54,114 nt of DNA. It comes from Hydrogenophilales bacterium 16-64-46 (lineage in GTDB: Bacteria; Pseudomonadota; Gammaproteobacteria; Burkholderiales; Thiobacillaceae). The position numbers and the translations under genes were made by a program. Below are positions 1 through 9,092 of this stretch, in pieces. The notes beneath the pieces were generated by a model. That model was not told where the DNA came from. It did no database searches and worked only from the letters and a program-made list of their open reading frames with translations. The DNA lies in contig NCGY01000013.1 of assembly GCA_002281775.1 (NCBI GenBank), positions 1-54,114 on the forward strand, given 5' to 3'. Each line of letters begins with the position of its first letter. Positions within the stretch are counted from its first letter, which is position 1.

Positions 1-324
1 GCGGGCATCGAGCAGGTGAACCAGGCGGTCGGTCAGATGGACGAAATGACCCAGCAGAACGCGGCACTGGTGGAGGAAGCGGCGGCGGCAGCCGAGAGCT
101 TGCGCGAACAGGCAGGCAAACTGTCAGAAGCGGTCAGCGTATTCCGGGTGGAAGGACTGGGAGGCGGCAGCCCGGGGGGGGCACGCATGGCCTCGACCCC
201 TGCGCGTGACGTGACGCCCCTTAAGCCCAAGAGCCGCCCGTCCGATAAATCGGTATCCCCCTCAACGGCCCGGCCGAAGAAAGTGGCCTCGGGGGGCGGA
301 GCCGACGAGTGGGAAGAGTTCTGA
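1..324 (+). CDS. Methyl-accepting chemotaxis protein, C-terminal fragment
   Basis: This is the 3' end of a chemoreceptor gene; its 5' part lies before the window. The frame is open from base 1 and ends in TGA. The visible part is the last signalling-domain helix, with the [20 protein letters not shown] segment typical of receptors of the Tar/Tsr-like class in betaproteobacteria, then a flexible Ala/Pro/Ser/Lys linker of about 50 residues. The protein ends in EWEEF, which fits the aromatic-x-x-aromatic pentapeptide known to tether CheR and CheB in receptors such as Tar and Tsr. cheR and cheB lie a few kilobases downstream, which fits. The family assignment is firm; the ligand-binding part is not visible. 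Confidence 0.93.
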   Translation, partial: AGIEQVNQAVGQMDEMTQQNAALVEEAAAAAESLREQAGKLSEAVSVFRVEGLGGGSPGGARMASTPARDVTPLKPKSRPSDKSVSPSTARPKKVASGGGADEWEEF

Positions 325-407
325 CTTGATCAAAAATCGGGGGGGTGTTCCCGACCAGCTATGAATGCAGTCCGGCGGGAACATCATGCCCGCCACCGTG
401 GCAAATG

Positions 408-432
408 TCGTAGGGCAGGAATTCCTTCCCGC
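408..432. repeat. REP-like hairpin upstream of the PAS chemoreceptor gene
   Basis: A short imperfect palindrome centred on GGAATTCC, with GGGCAGG and CCCGCC arms and a preceding CGTAG. It lies in the 202-bp gap between two chemoreceptor genes and resembles the GGGAA...TTCCC hairpins near 15,997 and 27,042. Apart from this and a GGCGGG/CCCGCC hairpin just before it, no gene is visible in the gap. Confidence 0.5.
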
Positions 433-526
433 CGTATCGGCGCAATAAGGATCAGCTTGGTAACAACCAGGTTGAGGATATTCGGAGAGCAAGCGGCGCA
501 CCACGCCAGTCAAGAAGGAATCAGCA

Positions 527-2185
527 ATGCGTACCAATCTACCTGTAACCGATAACGAATACGTCCTGCGCGATGGTGAAGCACCGACCTCGCGTACCGA
601 CGTGCACGGCAACATCACCTATGTGAACCGCGATTTCATCGAGATCAGCGGTTTCGACGAGAGCGAACTGATCGGCGCGCCGCAGAACATCGTGCGTCAT
701 CCCGACATGCCGCCCGAGGCGTTTGCCGATTTCTGGCGCACCTTGCGTGCCGGCCGTGCCTGGACAGGGCTGGTGAAAAACCGCTGCAAGAATGGCGATT
801 ACTACTGGGTGGAGGCCAATGCGGCACCGATTTTCGAAGGTGATCGCATCGTTGGCTATACCTCGGTGCGTTCCAAACCCACGCGCGAGCAGATTCGTGC
901 AGCAGATACCGCCTATCGGGCGATGCGGGGGGGCGACCGCAGCCTCCGCATCGACAACGGCAGGGCGTTGCGCACACGTTGGAGCGATCGTTTCGCAGCA
1001 TGGATGCCACATTCACTGAAAGCACAGCTTACGCTGGCTTCGGTGGCCGTGGCGGCTGTATTCGCCCTCCTTGGCGTGCTGGCCAGTTCCGCCAGCAGTG
1101 GCAGCACCAGTGCGGCCAACCTGGCTGCCGTGCTGGCCTGGCTCGGCGTGCCGCTTGCCGGGATGTGCGGCTGGTTTGCCTATCGCAGCATCGCGAGGCC
1201 GCTGGTGGTCATTCGTCAACAGATCCAGCGCCTGTCGGCCAGCGATCTGACCAGCCGTATCGAGTCGGGTGGCGCGACGGAACTTGCCAACATTCTCGAC
1301 ACCCTGCGCGTGCTGCAGGTGAACCTGCGCTGGGCCATTGGCCAGATCAAGGAAAGCGCCGACGTGGTCAACGCCGGCGCAGTGGAAATCGCCTCGGGCA
1401 ATGCCGACCTGTCGGCGCGTACCGAGTCGCAGGCTTCCAGCCTGGAAGAAACCGCCAGCTCGATGGAGGAAATGACCGGCACGGTGAAGCAGAACGCCGA
1501 AAGCTCGCGCCACGCTAACCAGCTGGTAACCTCCACGGCCGATATTGCCGCGCACGGTGGCGAGCTGGTGAAGGAAGTGATCGGCACCATGGCCGGCATC
1601 AACGCCAGCTCGAAGAAGATTGCCGACATCATCGGCGTCATCGACGGCATTGCCTTCCAGACCAATATCCTGGCGCTGAACGCGGCGGTGGAAGCTGCGC
1701 GGGCCGGTGAGCAAGGCCGGGGCTTTGCCGTGGTCGCCTCTGAAGTCCGCAGCCTCGCCCAGCGCAGCGCCGGTGCGGCTAAGGAGATCAAGGCCCTGAT
1801 CGAAGACAGCGTCGGCAAGGTGGAGGCCGGCCGCAAGCTGGTCGACGAGGCCGGCGATTCAATGGATGACATCGTCACCTCGGTGCAACTGGTGGCCGAC
1901 ATCATCGGCGGGGTGGCAAACGCGAGCCAGGAGCAGAGCACCGGCATCGACCAGATCAATCAGGCTGTAGGCCAGATGGACGAAATCACCCAGCAGAATG
2001 CCGCCCTGGTGGAAGAAGCGGCGGCAGCGGCTGAAAGCCTACAGGTGCAATCGTCCCGGCTGGCGGAACTGGTGGCCACTTTCAAGCTCAATCCGGGGCA
2101 GGCACCGGTCCGGCGTGCCGTGAGCCCGACTGCGTCGCGAGAGGCGCGCGCCGAACCCGCTCACGCACACCGGCTGGCCGCCTGA
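527..2185 (+). CDS. Aer-like PAS chemoreceptor (methyl-accepting chemotaxis protein)
   Basis: A 552-residue energy- or redox-type chemoreceptor. Residues about 20-120 form a PAS domain, including the segments [11 protein letters not shown] and [19 protein letters not shown] typical of the Aer family. Two hydrophobic segments follow at about 165-190 and 200-220, then a HAMP region and a long helical signalling domain. The conserved hairpin tip [20 protein letters not shown] is present. There is no large periplasmic domain, so sensing is cytoplasmic through PAS, as in Aer where FAD is bound; FAD binding here is inferred. The C-terminus (HRLAA) lacks the pentapeptide seen in the neighbouring receptor. 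A MITE-like element separates it from cheR. Confidence 0.93.
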   Translation: MRTNLPVTDNEYVLRDGEAPTSRTDVHGNITYVNRDFIEISGFDESELIGAPQNIVRHPDMPPEAFADFWRTLRAGRAWTGLVKNRCKNGDYYWVEANAAPIFEGDRIVGYTSVRSKPTREQIRAADTAYRAMRGGDRSLRIDNGRALRTRWSDRFAAWMPHSLKAQLTLASVAVAAVFALLGVLASSASSGSTSAANLAAVLAWLGVPLAGMCGWFAYRSIARPLVVIRQQIQRLSASDLTSRIESGGATELANILDTLRVLQVNLRWAIGQIKESADVVNAGAVEIASGNADLSARTESQASSLEETASSMEEMTGTVKQNAESSRHANQLVTSTADIAAHGGELVKEVIGTMAGINASSKKIADIIGVIDGIAFQTNILALNAAVEAARAGEQGRGFAVVASEVRSLAQRSAGAAKEIKALIEDSVGKVEAGRKLVDEAGDSMDDIVTSVQLVADIIGGVANASQEQSTGIDQINQAVGQMDEITQQNAALVEEAAAAAESLQVQSSRLAELVATFKLNPGQAPVRRAVSPTASREARAEPAHAHRLAA

Positions 2186-2234
2186 ACGCGCACGCAGACT
2201 TGCCTTCGGGCGAGGCTGTGCCTAACCGGATGAT

Positions 2235-2424
2235 CTAGTGCCCTAAGTTGGAAGTTCGCGCCATAAAAATGCCCAGACCGCTCCCATCCTTTGTCGCCTC
2301 GCTCGCCGGGTGCCCAACCCGGCTGCGCTCGGCTTCGCGGCTGGAAACGTCCTGGCCATTTTTATCCTGCAAGCATTTCACTTTGCCACTACGCCTGCCA
2401 CGAACTCCCAACTCAGGACACTAG
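2235..2424. repeat. MITE-like element with about 24-bp terminal inverted repeats
   Basis: About 190 bp bounded by inverted repeats at 2235-2258 (starts CTAGTGCCCTAAGTTGG) and 2401-2424 (ends CCAACTCAGGACACTAG); the arms match in all but about four positions. The inverted similarity continues inward, with CCATAAAAATGCCC against GGCCATTTTTATCC. It carries no credible gene. Its right end lies 8 bp before the cheR ATG, so it has probably replaced the native cheR leader. It looks like a miniature inverted-repeat transposable element; the mobilising transposase is not in the window. Confidence 0.7.
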
Positions 2425-2432
2425 AGACCGTC

Positions 2433-3293
2433 ATGCCCGTCAGCAGACAAGACGATCTGAAGGCGTTTGCCTTCACCCCCCGCGACTTTGCCCGTGTGCG
2501 GTCGCTGATCTACCGCCAGGCCGGTATCGCCCTGTCGGAAAGCAAGCAGGAAATGGTCTACAGCCGCCTGGCGCGGCGGCTGCGCGCAAAGGGACTGAAT
2601 TCCTTCGAGGTGTATCTCGACAGTCTGGAAAGCGGCCGCGACGAAGACGAGTGGGAAGCCTTCACCAACGCGCTCACCACCAACCTCACCTCGTTTTTCC
2701 GCGAAGAGCACCATTTTCCGCTGCTGGCCGAACACGCCCGGAAAACCGGCGCGCCGTTTTCGGTATGGTGTTCGGCCAGTTCCACCGGCGAAGAGCCTTA
2801 TTCGATTGCCATGACGCTGTGCGAGGTGTTCAACACCCTGACGCCGCCGGTGACCATTGTCGCCACCGACATCGATACCAAAGTGCTGGAGACCGCTGCT
2901 GACGGCGTCTATGCTGCCGAGCGCATCGAGAAACTCTCGCGCGAGCGGGCCAAGCGTTTTTTCCTGCGCGGCAAGGGGGAACGCAGCGGCTTCGTGCGCG
3001 TACGCCCCGAACTGCGGCAGCTGATCGACTTCCGGCCGCTGAACCTGCTGGGGGCGAGCTGGCCGGTGAAAGGCCCGTTCGACGTGATCTTCTGCCGCAA
3101 CGTGATGATCTATTTCGACAAGCCGACCCAGTCCAAAATCCTGTCGCGCTTTGTGCCGCTGATGAAACCTGATGGCCTGCTGTTCGCGGGCCATTCGGAA
3201 AACTTCGTCTACGCTTCCGACGCCTTTGCGCTGCGCGGCAAGACCGTCTACGAACTGGCGCACCGCAAGCGCATGGCAGGGGCGGGCGCATGA
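2433..3293 (+). CDS. cheR: Chemotaxis protein methyltransferase CheR
   Basis: CheR transfers methyl groups from S-adenosylmethionine to receptor glutamates during adaptation. The 286-residue protein has the N-terminal helical CheR domain ([20 protein letters not shown]), then the SAM-binding fold with [15 protein letters not shown], the acidic ATDID loop and [13 protein letters not shown]. An in-frame start lies further upstream at 2310, inside the MITE-like repeat; ATG 2433 gives the normal family length and is preferred. No strong ribosome-binding site precedes it, probably because the repeat ends 8 bp upstream. The stop overlaps the cheD start (ATGA), so the two are translationally coupled. 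Confidence 0.95.
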   Translation: MPVSRQDDLKAFAFTPRDFARVRSLIYRQAGIALSESKQEMVYSRLARRLRAKGLNSFEVYLDSLESGRDEDEWEAFTNALTTNLTSFFREEHHFPLLAEHARKTGAPFSVWCSASSTGEEPYSIAMTLCEVFNTLTPPVTIVATDIDTKVLETAADGVYAAERIEKLSRERAKRFFLRGKGERSGFVRVRPELRQLIDFRPLNLLGASWPVKGPFDVIFCRNVMIYFDKPTQSKILSRFVPLMKPDGLLFAGHSENFVYASDAFALRGKTVYELAHRKRMAGAGA

Positions 3294-3898
3294 GTGCCCT
3301 GCTGGAAGAACACCTCGCCACCAATTTCTACTTTGACCGCACCTTCGACTGCGAAGCCGCCAAGATCCTGCCGGGCGAGTTCTACTACACCGCCAAGCCC
3401 ATGCTCATCGTCACCGTGCTGGGCTCGTGCGTGGCGGCCTGCGTGCGTGATCGCGTGTTCGGCATCGGCGGCATGAACCACTTCATGCTGCCCGATGGCT
3501 CGGGCGACCCCAACAACCCCAGTTCGGCGTCGATGCGCTACGGGGCCTACGCCATGGAAGTGCTGATCAACCAGTTGCTCAAGGCTGGCGCACGCCGGGA
3601 AAACCTCGAAGCCAAGGTGTTCGGCGGCGGCAACGTGCTGCGCGGCTTCACCGCCATCAACGTGGGTGAGCGCAACGCCGACTTTGTGCGCACCTACCTC
3701 AAGGCGGAGAACATCCGCATCGTCGCGGAAGACCTCAACGACGTGCATCCGCGCAAGGTGTATTTCTTTCCCCAGACCGGCAAGGTGCTGGTGAAAAAAC
3801 TCAAGCAGCTCAACAACTACACGCTGGTGAAACGCGAGCAGGCCTACGCGACCCAGCTGCAGGGCAGCCGCGTCGCGGGCGACGTCGACCTGTTCTGA
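3290..3898 (+). CDS. cheD: Chemoreceptor glutamine deamidase CheD
   Basis: CheD deamidates glutamines in chemoreceptors to methylatable glutamates and often works with CheR and CheB. The 202-residue protein contains the catalytic cysteine in LGSCVAACV, the histidine in GGMNHFMLP, and the GGGNVLRG segment of the family. It starts inside the cheR stop codon and ends 18 bp before cheB, so cheR-cheD-cheB is one operon. Confidence 0.95.
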   Translation: MSALLEEHLATNFYFDRTFDCEAAKILPGEFYYTAKPMLIVTVLGSCVAACVRDRVFGIGGMNHFMLPDGSGDPNNPSSASMRYGAYAMEVLINQLLKAGARRENLEAKVFGGGNVLRGFTAINVGERNADFVRTYLKAENIRIVAEDLNDVHPRKVYFFPQTGKVLVKKLKQLNNYTLVKREQAYATQLQGSRVAGDVDLF

Positions 3899-3916
3899 CA
3901 GGGAGAGGACAACACC

Positions 3917-4987
3917 ATGACGATCAAGGTACTCATCGTTGACGATTCGGCGCTGATCCGGGGCGTGATGAAGGAGATCATCAACGCCCAGCCCGACATG
4001 GAAGTGGTGGGCGCGGCACCCGATCCACTGGCGGCGCGTGATCTCATCAAACAGACCAACCCCGACGTGCTCACGCTCGACGTGGAAATGCCCAAGATGG
4101 ACGGGCTGGATTTTCTCGAACGCCTGATGCGCCTGCGGCCGATGCCGGTGCTGATGGTGTCGTCGCTCACCGAGCGCGGCTCGGAAATCACCCTGCGTGC
4201 GCTGGAACTGGGGGCGGTCGATTACATCACCAAACCCAAGATGTCGATCCAGAGCGGGATGCTCGAATACGCCGAACTGATCGCCGAAAAAATCCGCATT
4301 GCGGCGCGTGCGCGTGTGCGTGCCACCCCGCCGCCGCTGGCGCAAGGGCAGGGTAGCGCCGCGCTCGCCTCGGTGCGCAACCCACTCATCAGCAGCGAAA
4401 AGCTCATCATCATCGGTGCCTCTACCGGCGGCACCGAGGCAATCAAGGAATTCCTGATCCAGCTGCCGTCCGACAGCCCCGGCGTGCTGATCACCCAGCA
4501 CATGCCCGAGGGCTTTACCCGCTCGTTCGCCAACCGGCTCGACAAGCTGTGCAAGATTTCGGTGAAGGAGGCCGAAGGCGGCGAACGCGTGTTGCCGGGC
4601 CATGCCTATCTTGCGCCGGGCCACTCACACTTGAAGCTGGTGCGCAGCGGGGCCAACTACATGACCCAGCTCGACGACGGCCCGCCGGTGAACCGGCACC
4701 GCCCCTCGGTCGACGTGCTGTTCGAATCGGCCGCCCAGGCGGCCGGCAAGAACGCCGTGGGCGTGATCCTCACCGGTATGGGCAAGGACGGCGCGGCCGG
4801 GATGCTGAAAATGAAGCAGGCCGGCGCCTACAACCTGGCGCAGGACGAAGCGACCTGCGTGGTGTTCGGCATGCCGCGCGAAGCCATCGCCATCGGTGCC
4901 ACCCACGACGTGGGGCCGCTGTCCGAATTGCCGGGGCGCGTGATGATGGTGTTCAGTGCCCAGGGCAGCCGTGCGATGCGGGTGTAA
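3917..4987 (+). CDS. cheB: Chemotaxis response regulator methylesterase CheB
   Basis: A two-domain protein of 356 residues. The N-terminal receiver domain has the acidic pair VDD at 9-10 and phospho-acceptor Asp55 in [12 protein letters not shown]. After a linker, the C-terminal methylesterase domain starts near residue 160, with the serine in GASTGGTEA (about 169), TQHMPEGF (about 195) and [12 protein letters not shown] (about 290), the Ser-His-Asp set of the family. Phosphorylation by CheA activates demethylation and deamidation of receptors. A GGGAGAGGA ribosome-binding site lies 8 bp before the start. Confidence 0.96.
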   Translation: MTIKVLIVDDSALIRGVMKEIINAQPDMEVVGAAPDPLAARDLIKQTNPDVLTLDVEMPKMDGLDFLERLMRLRPMPVLMVSSLTERGSEITLRALELGAVDYITKPKMSIQSGMLEYAELIAEKIRIAARARVRATPPPLAQGQGSAALASVRNPLISSEKLIIIGASTGGTEAIKEFLIQLPSDSPGVLITQHMPEGFTRSFANRLDKLCKISVKEAEGGERVLPGHAYLAPGHSHLKLVRSGANYMTQLDDGPPVNRHRPSVDVLFESAAQAAGKNAVGVILTGMGKDGAAGMLKMKQAGAYNLAQDEATCVVFGMPREAIAIGATHDVGPLSELPGRVMMVFSAQGSRAMRV

Positions 4988-5011
4988 GCCAGGAATAAGA
5001 CGTTTGTCTGG

Positions 5012-5038
5012 TCAAGTTTGCGGGTGCAATGCCGATTA
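5012..5038 (+). promoter_or_regulatory. Sigma-28 (FliA) type promoter for cheYZ
   Basis: TCAA at 5012-5015, a 15-base spacer, then GCCGATTA at 5031-5038 closely match the FliA consensus TAAA-N15-GCCGATAA. It lies in the 88-bp gap between cheB and cheY, about 38 bp before the cheY ATG, and suggests that cheYZ is a late flagellar transcription unit. No start site has been mapped. Confidence 0.65.
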
Positions 5039-5075
5039 CACGGGTAGTTGAAAACGTTTCAAGTGGAGCAAGAAC

Positions 5076-5465
5076 ATGGCTGATCCGAACACCAAATTCC
5101 TCGTCGTCGACGACTTTTCCACCATGCGCCGCATTGTGCGCAACCTGCTCAAGGAACTGGGCTACGCCAACGTGGAAGAAGCCGAGGACGGCGCCGATGG
5201 CCTGGCCAAGCTCAAGGCCGGCAACTTCGATTTTGTCGTGTCGGACTGGAACATGCCGAATATGGACGGCCTCACCATGCTGCAGCAGATTCGCGCCGAC
5301 GCGAACCTGTCCAAGCTGCCGGTACTGATGGTCACCGCCGAGGCCAAGAAGGAAAACATCATTGCCGCTGCCCAGGCCGGGGCCAACGGCTATGTGGTCA
5401 AGCCGTTCACCGCGGCCACGCTCGACGAGAAGCTCTCCAAGATCTTTGAAAAAATGGGAGCCTGA
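5076..5465 (+). CDS. cheY: Chemotaxis response regulator CheY
   Basis: A single-domain receiver of 129 residues, the normal CheY length. The acidic pocket D12/D13, phospho-acceptor D57 ([12 protein letters not shown]), switch Thr in LMVTAEA and Lys in VVKPF are all present. Phosphorylated CheY binds FliM/FliN at the motor and changes rotation. An AAGTGGAGC ribosome-binding site precedes the start. cheZ begins one base after the cheY stop codon. Confidence 0.97.
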   Translation: MADPNTKFLVVDDFSTMRRIVRNLLKELGYANVEEAEDGADGLAKLKAGNFDFVVSDWNMPNMDGLTMLQQIRADANLSKLPVLMVTAEAKKENIIAAAQAGANGYVVKPFTAATLDEKLSKIFEKMGA

Positions 5466-5466
5466 C

Positions 5467-6147
5467 ATGGGCTCTCCCTTCGCCAGCGCGATTGCCGACG
5501 TGATGACGTCGGCTGCCACGCAGTCCGACGGCTGCAACCAGGAAGCCATGCTGGCGCGCGTCGGCCAGATCACGCGGGCCCTGCACGACCGCCTGCGCGA
5601 GCTGGGCTTCGACAAGGTGCTGGAAAAGGCCACGGTCGAAATGCCCGACGTGCGTGACCGCCTCAACTACGTCGCCCGCATGACCGAACAGGCGGCGCAG
5701 CGCGTGCTCAACGCCACCGACACCGCCATCCCCATGCAGGAGCGCATCGACGCCGGGGCCGACGAGGTGCTGGGCGGCTGGAAGCGCGTGATGGCCGAGC
5801 CGTTTTCCGAAGCCAACTACCGCGACATGGCCACGCTCACCATGCAGTGCCTGGCCGACATGCGCAAGGACACCGGCGCGACCAAGGAACAATTACTGGA
5901 AATCATGATGGCGCAGGATTTCCAGGACCTCACCGGCCAGGTGATCCGCAAGGTCACCGATCTGGCGCACGAGCTCGAACAGCAGCTGGTGCAGTTCCTG
6001 GTCGACTACGCGCCCAACGAGGCCAGGAAAGACTCGCCCTCTCAGCCCGGTCTGCTTAACGGCCCGCAGATCAACCCCGCCGGCCGCAGCGACGTGGTGG
6101 CCGATCAGGGGCAGGTGGACGATCTGCTGGAGAGCCTGGGGTTCTGA
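5467..6147 (+). CDS. cheZ: CheY-P phosphatase CheZ
   Basis: A 226-residue helical protein that dephosphorylates CheY-P. The catalytic segment AQDFQDLTGQVIRKV contains the conserved Asp and Gln of the active site, and the C-terminal DDLLESLGF is the CheY-binding tail. It starts right after cheY and ends the chemotaxis operon, convergent with the EAL gene. CheZ is usual in beta- and gammaproteobacteria. Confidence 0.95.
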   Translation: MGSPFASAIADVMTSAATQSDGCNQEAMLARVGQITRALHDRLRELGFDKVLEKATVEMPDVRDRLNYVARMTEQAAQRVLNATDTAIPMQERIDAGADEVLGGWKRVMAEPFSEANYRDMATLTMQCLADMRKDTGATKEQLLEIMMAQDFQDLTGQVIRKVTDLAHELEQQLVQFLVDYAPNEARKDSPSQPGLLNGPQINPAGRSDVVADQGQVDDLLESLGF

Positions 6148-6200
6148 TCCCGGCTGGGCCTTAACCCTCGGTGGCGCGCACGGATCAGCGCCAGGGCGGC

Positions 6201-8396
6201 TCAGGCAGCAGACCGGGCGGTCGCCCGGTAACGCTCGATTTCGCGCAGCAAGGCATCCGACGCGATTTTGATTCTGTCGCACATGCCACTGACGTGCGAT
6301 GCATCCTCGCATTGACACGTGCGGGCATGTTCACCGGCGACCGAGTGGAATGCCCTATGAGCCTGATCGATTGCGTCGAGATAGGACTGCTCCCCCATGT
6401 GTGTGATCCGGGCCTGTTTGAGCCAGCGGCCCAGCATGCAGGCATCGTCCCTGCCCACCATTCGCCAGTGCGGCGCGTTGCCTGCATCGAACGCGGCCAG
6501 GTATTCCTCCTGCCAGGAGAGATGCATGTCGATTGCACGATCCCAGTCGATGCCCTGCATCTGACGCGCGAAGCGCAGCGCGTATTGGCCCATCGGATAG
6601 TGCGGTTGCCCGGGCCGGGTGGTCAGGTTCCCTTTCACCCAGTTTGTGGCCACTTCGGGCGGCATCGGGTGCGCGATGACGTACCCTTGTGCGTGATCCA
6701 CGCCGATGAGTCTGGCGACTTCGATCATTTCCTCGTTTTCCAGACCTTCCATCGTGCAGGACATACCCAGTGCATGGATCATGCGTACCAGGGAATCGAG
6801 AAAATCGACCCCCCGTTTGCCCATGGAGGCAATCTTGCGGCTCAAATCGCGGTCGAGTTTGGCTATTTGAAACGGGAACTCGCTCAGGCGGTTGATGCCG
6901 CTATGGCCCGAACCCAGGTCATCCATGACCAGAGCAACGCCAAGTTCGCTCAACTTGCGCAGGGTGTCTGCCACGCTGCCGGACAGCGGCAGACTTTCGG
7001 TTTCCAGCAGTTCGAGATACAGCCGCTCGGGCGCGACACCGGCGTGGCTCAAGGCCTCGCGCACGATAGCTGTGCAATCGGGCAGGGCTAGCACTTCAGG
7101 CGGCAGATTGAACGAAAGATCGAACACTTGCCCCGTCCTGTCCGACTGCGCGATCCATTCGAGCGCTTGACGGAGTCCGAGCTGGAATAACAGGATCAGA
7201 TCGTCGATGGTGAATGCCGGGAGAAATGTTGCCGGACTGAGAATTTCGCCGTCATCGGCACGCAGGCGAGCCAGTGCTTCAAACTTGAAAATTCTGCCGC
7301 TGGTCAGGTCGCGCATGGGTTGATAGAACATGACCAGACGACCTTTGGCGAGCAGGTTGCGATAGCGCCGCCGTTCGTTCATGGGCAGGAGCGACCCTGA
7401 TGCCGATGCGCGCGCGAGATGAGCAAAACGCAGCGTGGCGACGTGCTGGAACGAACGCAACCACAACTGCATCAGGCAGGACTGAAACAGGCCGGGATAC
7501 TTTCCCCAGAACGTGAACACGCCGCGGTTGGTGCCGTCGTTGCTGATGACGGGAACGCTGGCCAGGGCGCGAACATGATTGCGGGCCAGCAGGTGGCGCC
7601 AGCTTGACGAGAAGACTTCGCCCGATAGCCCGGCCACGTTCACAATACAGTCGGCTTGCGACGTGTGAGCAAACTGGGTGGCGTGTTCAACAGCATCGGC
7701 TTCAGTGTTGTTCAGAACAAGGGCGCACACTGCGGGCAAGCCCTTTGACGCGAACTCCATGACGAGCCCCCCTTCCGGGCGCGCGCGGCTGAAGCTGATG
7801 CCGGTCAGGCCATTCATGGCGTGCTGAAGGTGCGCGATGACGGATTCGACCCAGAATTCGGGACGTGCGCCGGGCAGTTCGATGCGTTCGATCCCTCTCA
7901 GCGTATCCAGGATTTTCTCTTCGACGCAACGTATCTCTTCGAGCATCCAGCGGCTTTCATTGAGGAAACGGCCGAGGAGGACAGAGTTGATGTCGTGAAA
8001 CCGTTCGATGCTTGCTGGATGGCTGGCGAGATGTTTCAGTAACAGGGCGTGGAAATCCTGCAGGGTCGGCAATATTGCCTGGCTATCCAGGCCTGTCAGA
8101 AGCGGGGCATTGCAGAGGCGCTGTATCGCCGAATGGTGTGTGTCGGGCGCAAGATCCGGCGACAGCAATATTTCCAGGTGCTGCGCGATCAGGTGTCGAA
8201 ACTGGATCGTCTCCGTCCTCGTCAAGTGTGCCAGGAGCGATGAAAAAATGGGCGCGTCCAGCAGCGTGAGCCGAAATTCCAACAGGAGGTGGGTGCCCAG
8301 ATGATCTGGCGGGCCCAGGGCATGGAGCGCAGCTGCCGCTTCGTTACCGTAAGGCGGGCAAGTCCCGCTATTAAACTCGAAGCTCAGGGAATTCAT
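6201..8396 (-). CDS. GAF-EAL-CZB protein, probable c-di-GMP phosphodiesterase
   Basis: A 731-residue cytoplasmic protein. Residues 1-165 are helical and of unknown family; about 170-335 look like a GAF-type sensor. About 355-600 form an EAL domain, with FEALARL (EAL motif), LELLETES, MDDLGSGHSG (usually DDFGTGYS), KLDRDL, GLENEEM and AQGYVIAHPM. The acidic and Lys residues needed for metal-dependent c-di-GMP hydrolysis appear to be kept. The last about 110 residues are a CZB (chemoreceptor zinc-binding) domain: HLSW, CMLGRWL and AHRAFH supply the His/Cys ligands. In known proteins CZB senses zinc or hypochlorous acid. Activity and ligand are inferred. It is monocistronic and convergent with cheZ. 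Confidence 0.85.
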   Translation of the reverse strand: MNSLSFEFNSGTCPPYGNEAAAALHALGPPDHLGTHLLLEFRLTLLDAPIFSSLLAHLTRTETIQFRHLIAQHLEILLSPDLAPDTHHSAIQRLCNAPLLTGLDSQAILPTLQDFHALLLKHLASHPASIERFHDINSVLLGRFLNESRWMLEEIRCVEEKILDTLRGIERIELPGARPEFWVESVIAHLQHAMNGLTGISFSRARPEGGLVMEFASKGLPAVCALVLNNTEADAVEHATQFAHTSQADCIVNVAGLSGEVFSSSWRHLLARNHVRALASVPVISNDGTNRGVFTFWGKYPGLFQSCLMQLWLRSFQHVATLRFAHLARASASGSLLPMNERRRYRNLLAKGRLVMFYQPMRDLTSGRIFKFEALARLRADDGEILSPATFLPAFTIDDLILLFQLGLRQALEWIAQSDRTGQVFDLSFNLPPEVLALPDCTAIVREALSHAGVAPERLYLELLETESLPLSGSVADTLRKLSELGVALVMDDLGSGHSGINRLSEFPFQIAKLDRDLSRKIASMGKRGVDFLDSLVRMIHALGMSCTMEGLENEEMIEVARLIGVDHAQGYVIAHPMPPEVATNWVKGNLTTRPGQPHYPMGQYALRFARQMQGIDWDRAIDMHLSWQEEYLAAFDAGNAPHWRMVGRDDACMLGRWLKQARITHMGEQSYLDAIDQAHRAFHSVAGEHARTCQCEDASHVSGMCDRIKIASDALLREIERYRATARSAA

Positions 8397-8624
8397 GTGC
8401 GTTGCGATCCACTACAATTGATTAAGCTAGAACACGCGCGATAGTAGGCTTAACGACCGGATTGAACCTGACTTGAAATCCGCAATCGTAAAGTTCGATA
8501 CAAGTAGTCTACTGGTGGTGATTGTGAACTTCGCCGCTCCAAGAGAACGCAAAATCATGAGGCTGCGGGGCCGTGCAGAAGGTGTTGTGCCCCGCCCGGT
8601 GTCTGATCGTTGAGAGATAAAACC

Positions 8625-9080
8625 ATGAAGCTGCCTGCCATCCCCGCATTGTTGCTTGTCCTATTGGGCACCCCTGCTCACGCCATCGACGGCCTCATCG
8701 CCGTGCCCTGTCTTCAGACTGCCAAAGTGTGCCTTGACCGGCTGGAAACGCTGGCCCAGTCGCGCGGGCTCAAGATTTTTGTGCGCATCGATCACGCGGC
8801 GGGCGCGGCCAGTATCGGCGAGACCCTGCGGCCGACCGAGCTGCTGATCTTTGGCCACCCCAAGGGCGGCACACCGCTGCTGAAATGCTCGCAGGTCTAC
8901 GGCATCAGCCTGCCGCTGCACGTGCTGGCCTGGGAAGACGTGAAGGGCAAGCGCTGGATCGGCTACCACGATCCGGCCGGCGTGGCACAGTCGCATCCCG
9001 ATGCCGCGTGTAACACCATCCTCATACAGCAGACGCGGAATCTGGATGAATTGGTACGCACGGCGGCCCGCGAGCCTTGA
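8625..9080 (+). CDS. Secreted DUF302 family protein (paralogue 1)
   Basis: A 151-residue exported protein with a signal peptide ending near THAHA-like TPAHA, then a DUF302 domain. The signature GLKIFVRIDHAAGAASIGE followed by LRPTELLIFGHPKGGTPLL is typical. The biochemical role of DUF302 is not established. ATG 8625 is chosen because it starts the signal peptide (MKLPAIPALLLVL); an earlier start at 8610 would only add MRDKT. A second copy of identical length lies at 14059-14514. Unlike that copy, this one lacks the TGTCAGG motif in the 228 bp upstream, where I see no other gene. Confidence 0.88.
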   Translation: MKLPAIPALLLVLLGTPAHAIDGLIAVPCLQTAKVCLDRLETLAQSRGLKIFVRIDHAAGAASIGETLRPTELLIFGHPKGGTPLLKCSQVYGISLPLHVLAWEDVKGKRWIGYHDPAGVAQSHPDAACNTILIQQTRNLDELVRTAAREP

Positions 9081-9092
9081 TGTGTCCTGTGG

